NCBI RefSeq assembly: GCF_017329615.1
Contig: NZ_JAFMTW010000004.1
Span: 82,332 to 146,331, forward strand
DNA length: 64,000 nucleotides
Origin: Alicyclobacillus suci
GTDB taxonomy: Bacteria; Bacillota; Bacilli; Alicyclobacillales; Alicyclobacillaceae
Direction: 5' to 3'
The first letter of the stretch is position 1; each line of letters opens with the position of its first letter. The notes beneath the pieces are model-generated. The model made no database searches and was not told the DNA's origin. It saw nothing but the letters and a program-made list of their open reading frames with translations. The translations under genes and the position numbers were made by a program. Positions 62,620 to 64,000 of this stretch are shown in pieces.

Positions 62620-63542
62620 GCGCCTTCACCTACCGGCGTGGGATTTGCTTCGTGATGATGGTGATGATCATGGGCGTGATCGTGCGCGGCGCCATGATGG
62701 TGATGTGCGTGGTCGTGATGGTGATGGTGATCAGGCAAAGCAGCCTTGCGGTATTTGCACAAATCGCAGTTCATGAACGCATGACCCGCAATCGCTTCGT
62801 CGCGGCGACTGAGGACCACCTCCACCAGATACGGATGCGCCCCGAAATAATCCGCCATGGTCATCTGCACCTGCGGATGCTCGGCCTGTAGCGCCGCAAG
62901 GACGTCGCGCATGCGTTTCATCAGCACGCCGGTGAACAAGAAGTAGGGGACGACGACAATCTGCTTTGCGCCAAGTGCCATAGCGCGGCGCACACCGTCC
63001 GGCAAACTGGGGAATGTGATGCCGGTAAAGCACACTTCGACCGTGCGAACGCCCGTTTTCTCCCAGATTTGGCGGGCAATTTTGTACAAGTCCCCATTCG
63101 CGTCGGGGTCACTACTACCGCGCCCCATCAACACAATCGCGGTATCTTCCGGCTGTGCGGCGGGCGTCGGCAAGTTCAGAAGGTGTTCTTGGTAGCGGGT
63201 GGTGAGGAGGTCGACAATGCGCTCATGCAATCCAATATTCCGACCGTAAATCATCTCAACGTGTGGGTATTTGGCGCGACCTGCATCCAACAGTTCCGGA
63301 ATCTCAAGCTTGGTATGCGAAGCGGCCAAGAGGATGATGGGTACAGCGACAATCCGCGTCGCGCCGGCACGTACGCACGCGTCGATGCCGTCGAGGATAG
63401 TCGGTGTCGCCAGTTCTAGAAAGGAAACTTCAAAGTGCTTATCTGGTGCGGCCTTGCGCAGCTGATCGACAAAGTGGATGAACTCCTCGTTGCCATCGGC
63501 ATCGCGGCTGCCATGACCGATACATAGTGTGATTTCTTTCAT
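62616..63542 (-). CDS. cbiX: Sirohydrochlorin cobaltochelatase, long form with Fe-S motif and His-rich tail
   Basis: A 308-residue tandem chelatase. His10 (CIGHGSRD) and His76 (LLAASHTKLE) are the likely metal-site residues of the N-terminal half. MNCDLC at 257-262 matches the MxCxxC redox cluster motif of B. megaterium CbiX, and the tail (about 272-297) holds 17 histidines, suited to cobalt storage. It inserts cobalt into sirohydrochlorin. First gene of the operon, behind the riboswitch and a terminator. Confidence 0.95.
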   Translation of the reverse strand: MKEITLCIGHGSRDADGNEEFIHFVDQLRKAAPDKHFEVSFLELATPTILDGIDACVRAGATRIVAVPIILLAASHTKLEIPELLDAGRAKYPHVEMIYGRNIGLHERIVDLLTTRYQEHLLNLPTPAAQPEDTAIVLMGRGSSDPDANGDLYKIARQIWEKTGVRTVEVCFTGITFPSLPDGVRRAMALGAKQIVVVPYFLFTGVLMKRMRDVLAALQAEHPQVQMTMADYFGAHPYLVEVVLSRRDEAIAGHAFMNCDLCKYRKAALPDHHHHHDHAHHHHGAAHDHAHDHHHHHEANPTPVGEGA

Positions 63543-63595
63543 CGTCTGAAACCCTCCTGAATGTTATAGGAGGGGTGTTTGCCGCGCCATAGCAT

Positions 63596-63631
63596 ATAAA
63601 AAACACTCTTTTTGCTATAAAAAGAGTGTTT
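63596..63631 (-). terminator. Riboswitch-controlled terminator before cbiX
   Basis: On the minus strand a 13-bp stem (63631-63619 with 63613-63601, five-base loop) is followed by TTTTTTAT. It lies between the cobalamin aptamer and the cbiX ribosome site (GGAGGGTT near 63556), so it is the probable expression platform. Confidence 0.8.
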
Positions 63632-63694
63632 GTATACGACAGAGGTCGCCCACAAACACCTCCCTATCGACCGTAGGTTGTAACGGTGTTCATA

Positions 63695-63862
63695 GAAAAG
63701 GCAGGTCTCCTGGCTCTGGTTCATCACGTTCGACAGCCTTCCCAGGGCCTCACCTAGCACCCCAGTGACCATTGTCTCGTTCCCCATTACAGTGGCGGGA
63801 CCGCATCGGATTTTCACCGATTTCCCTATTAAGTCCACAACATCGTGGACACCTTTTCCGCA
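63695..63862 (-). promoter_or_regulatory. Cobalamin (B12) riboswitch
   Basis: Read on the minus strand, the region contains GGTG, GGGAAATCGGTGAAAATCC, CCCGCCACTGTAATGGGG, CACTGGG, GGGAAGG, GATGAACC and the B12 box AGCCAGGAGACCTGCC in the canonical order. Binding of adenosyl- or other cobalamin should terminate transcription of the cbi operon. The B12 box at about 63714-63699 is nearly consensus. Confidence 0.95.
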
Positions 63863-63978
63863 TATGTGATTTTCGTAGAATTTGCTCGTACAAGTGACTT
63901 CATGGTACACGCTGATGGGTATGACGTCTAGTCCTCATTTATGCACGAGATTGGGGTGGGGACGGCTGGGGATGGCGG
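63863..63978. other. Region upstream of the cobalamin riboswitch
   Basis: No gene is present. A plausible minus-strand -35 (TTGTAC near 63893-63888) is the only promoter hint. The G-rich stretch 63955-63976 resembles those of the dispersed repeats. Confidence 0.3.
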
Positions 63979-64000
63979 CTGTCTCTTATACACATCTCCG
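63979..64000 (+). other. Transposase (Nextera) sequencing adapter remnant
   Basis: The window ends with CTGTCTCTTATACACATCT (63979-63997) plus CCG, the Nextera mosaic-end adapter read-through sequence. It is an assembly artefact and shows that a contig ends here. Confidence 0.92.

Overview
The window reads as chromosome of a spore-forming Bacillota, most like an Alicyclobacillus-type Bacilli. Indicators are strong purine-rich Shine-Dalgarno sites with many GTG and TTG starts, a T-box leader on a tRNA synthetase gene, KinA-like PAS sensor kinase architecture, a Gram-positive type IV pilus operon, secreted wall enzymes with copper-amine-oxidase-like (stalk) domains, and a Bacillus megaterium-style anaerobic cobalamin operon (long CbiX, CbiH60). 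I see no rRNA, tRNA, CRISPR array, prophage or insertion sequence. The genus is inference.

Layout. 0-6.6 kb: a promoter/terminator pair with no ORF between them (possible small RNA), a three-PAS histidine kinase, a divergent ParA plus ribbon-helix-helix pair preceded by AT-rich repeats, a HAD phosphatase, and a T-box-controlled prolyl-tRNA synthetase with a shortened editing region. 6.6-17.8 kb: a block flanked by two same-orientation copies of a G-rich intergenic repeat. It holds a type IV pilus operon (pilB, pilC, pilin, two minor pilins, a pilin-like protein with a beta-helix, pilM, pilN, pilO), a membrane glycosyltransferase and a HesB-like protein. 17.8-31 kb: metal-related genes (ZIP transporter, CHY zinc finger, MgtC), a secreted retropepsin-like protein, two aldo/keto reductases, a LysM-NlpC/P60 wall hydrolase, a DoxX gene under three palindromes, a PAS-GGDEF-EAL protein and a pseudouridine synthase.

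31-35.8 kb: a maleate-isomerase-like enzyme, a deleted LysE exporter remnant, a FadR-type GntR regulator and a MetE-like zinc methyltransferase, linked by GTATAC-type palindromes; then a sulfotransferase and a hendecad coiled-coil protein. 36-43 kb: two secreted peptidoglycan/glycan hydrolases sharing a stalk domain, a metallo-beta-lactamase-fold hydrolase and an aromatic-acid-exporter-like FUSC protein. 43-51.3 kb: a regulator with a degenerate GGDEF-like domain and C-terminal winged helix, an M20 amidohydrolase, a DUF3311 plus sodium:solute symporter pair, an aminotransferase, and a complete polar amino acid ABC transporter.

51.6-63.9 kb: a twelve-gene cobalamin operon on the minus strand (cbiX, SUMT, cbiH60, cbiJ, cbiC, cbiD, cbiET, cbiL, cbiF, cbiG, cbiA, 2Fe-2S ferredoxin-like). 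It runs from uroporphyrinogen III to cobyrinic acid a,c-diamide and is preceded by a cobalamin riboswitch and a terminator. The last 22 bases of the window match a transposase (Nextera) sequencing adapter and are not genomic. The candidates most worth testing as new are the beta-helix pilin-like protein, the ParA/RHH cassette with its repeats, the repeat-flanked pilus block and two orphan promoter/terminator transcripts.
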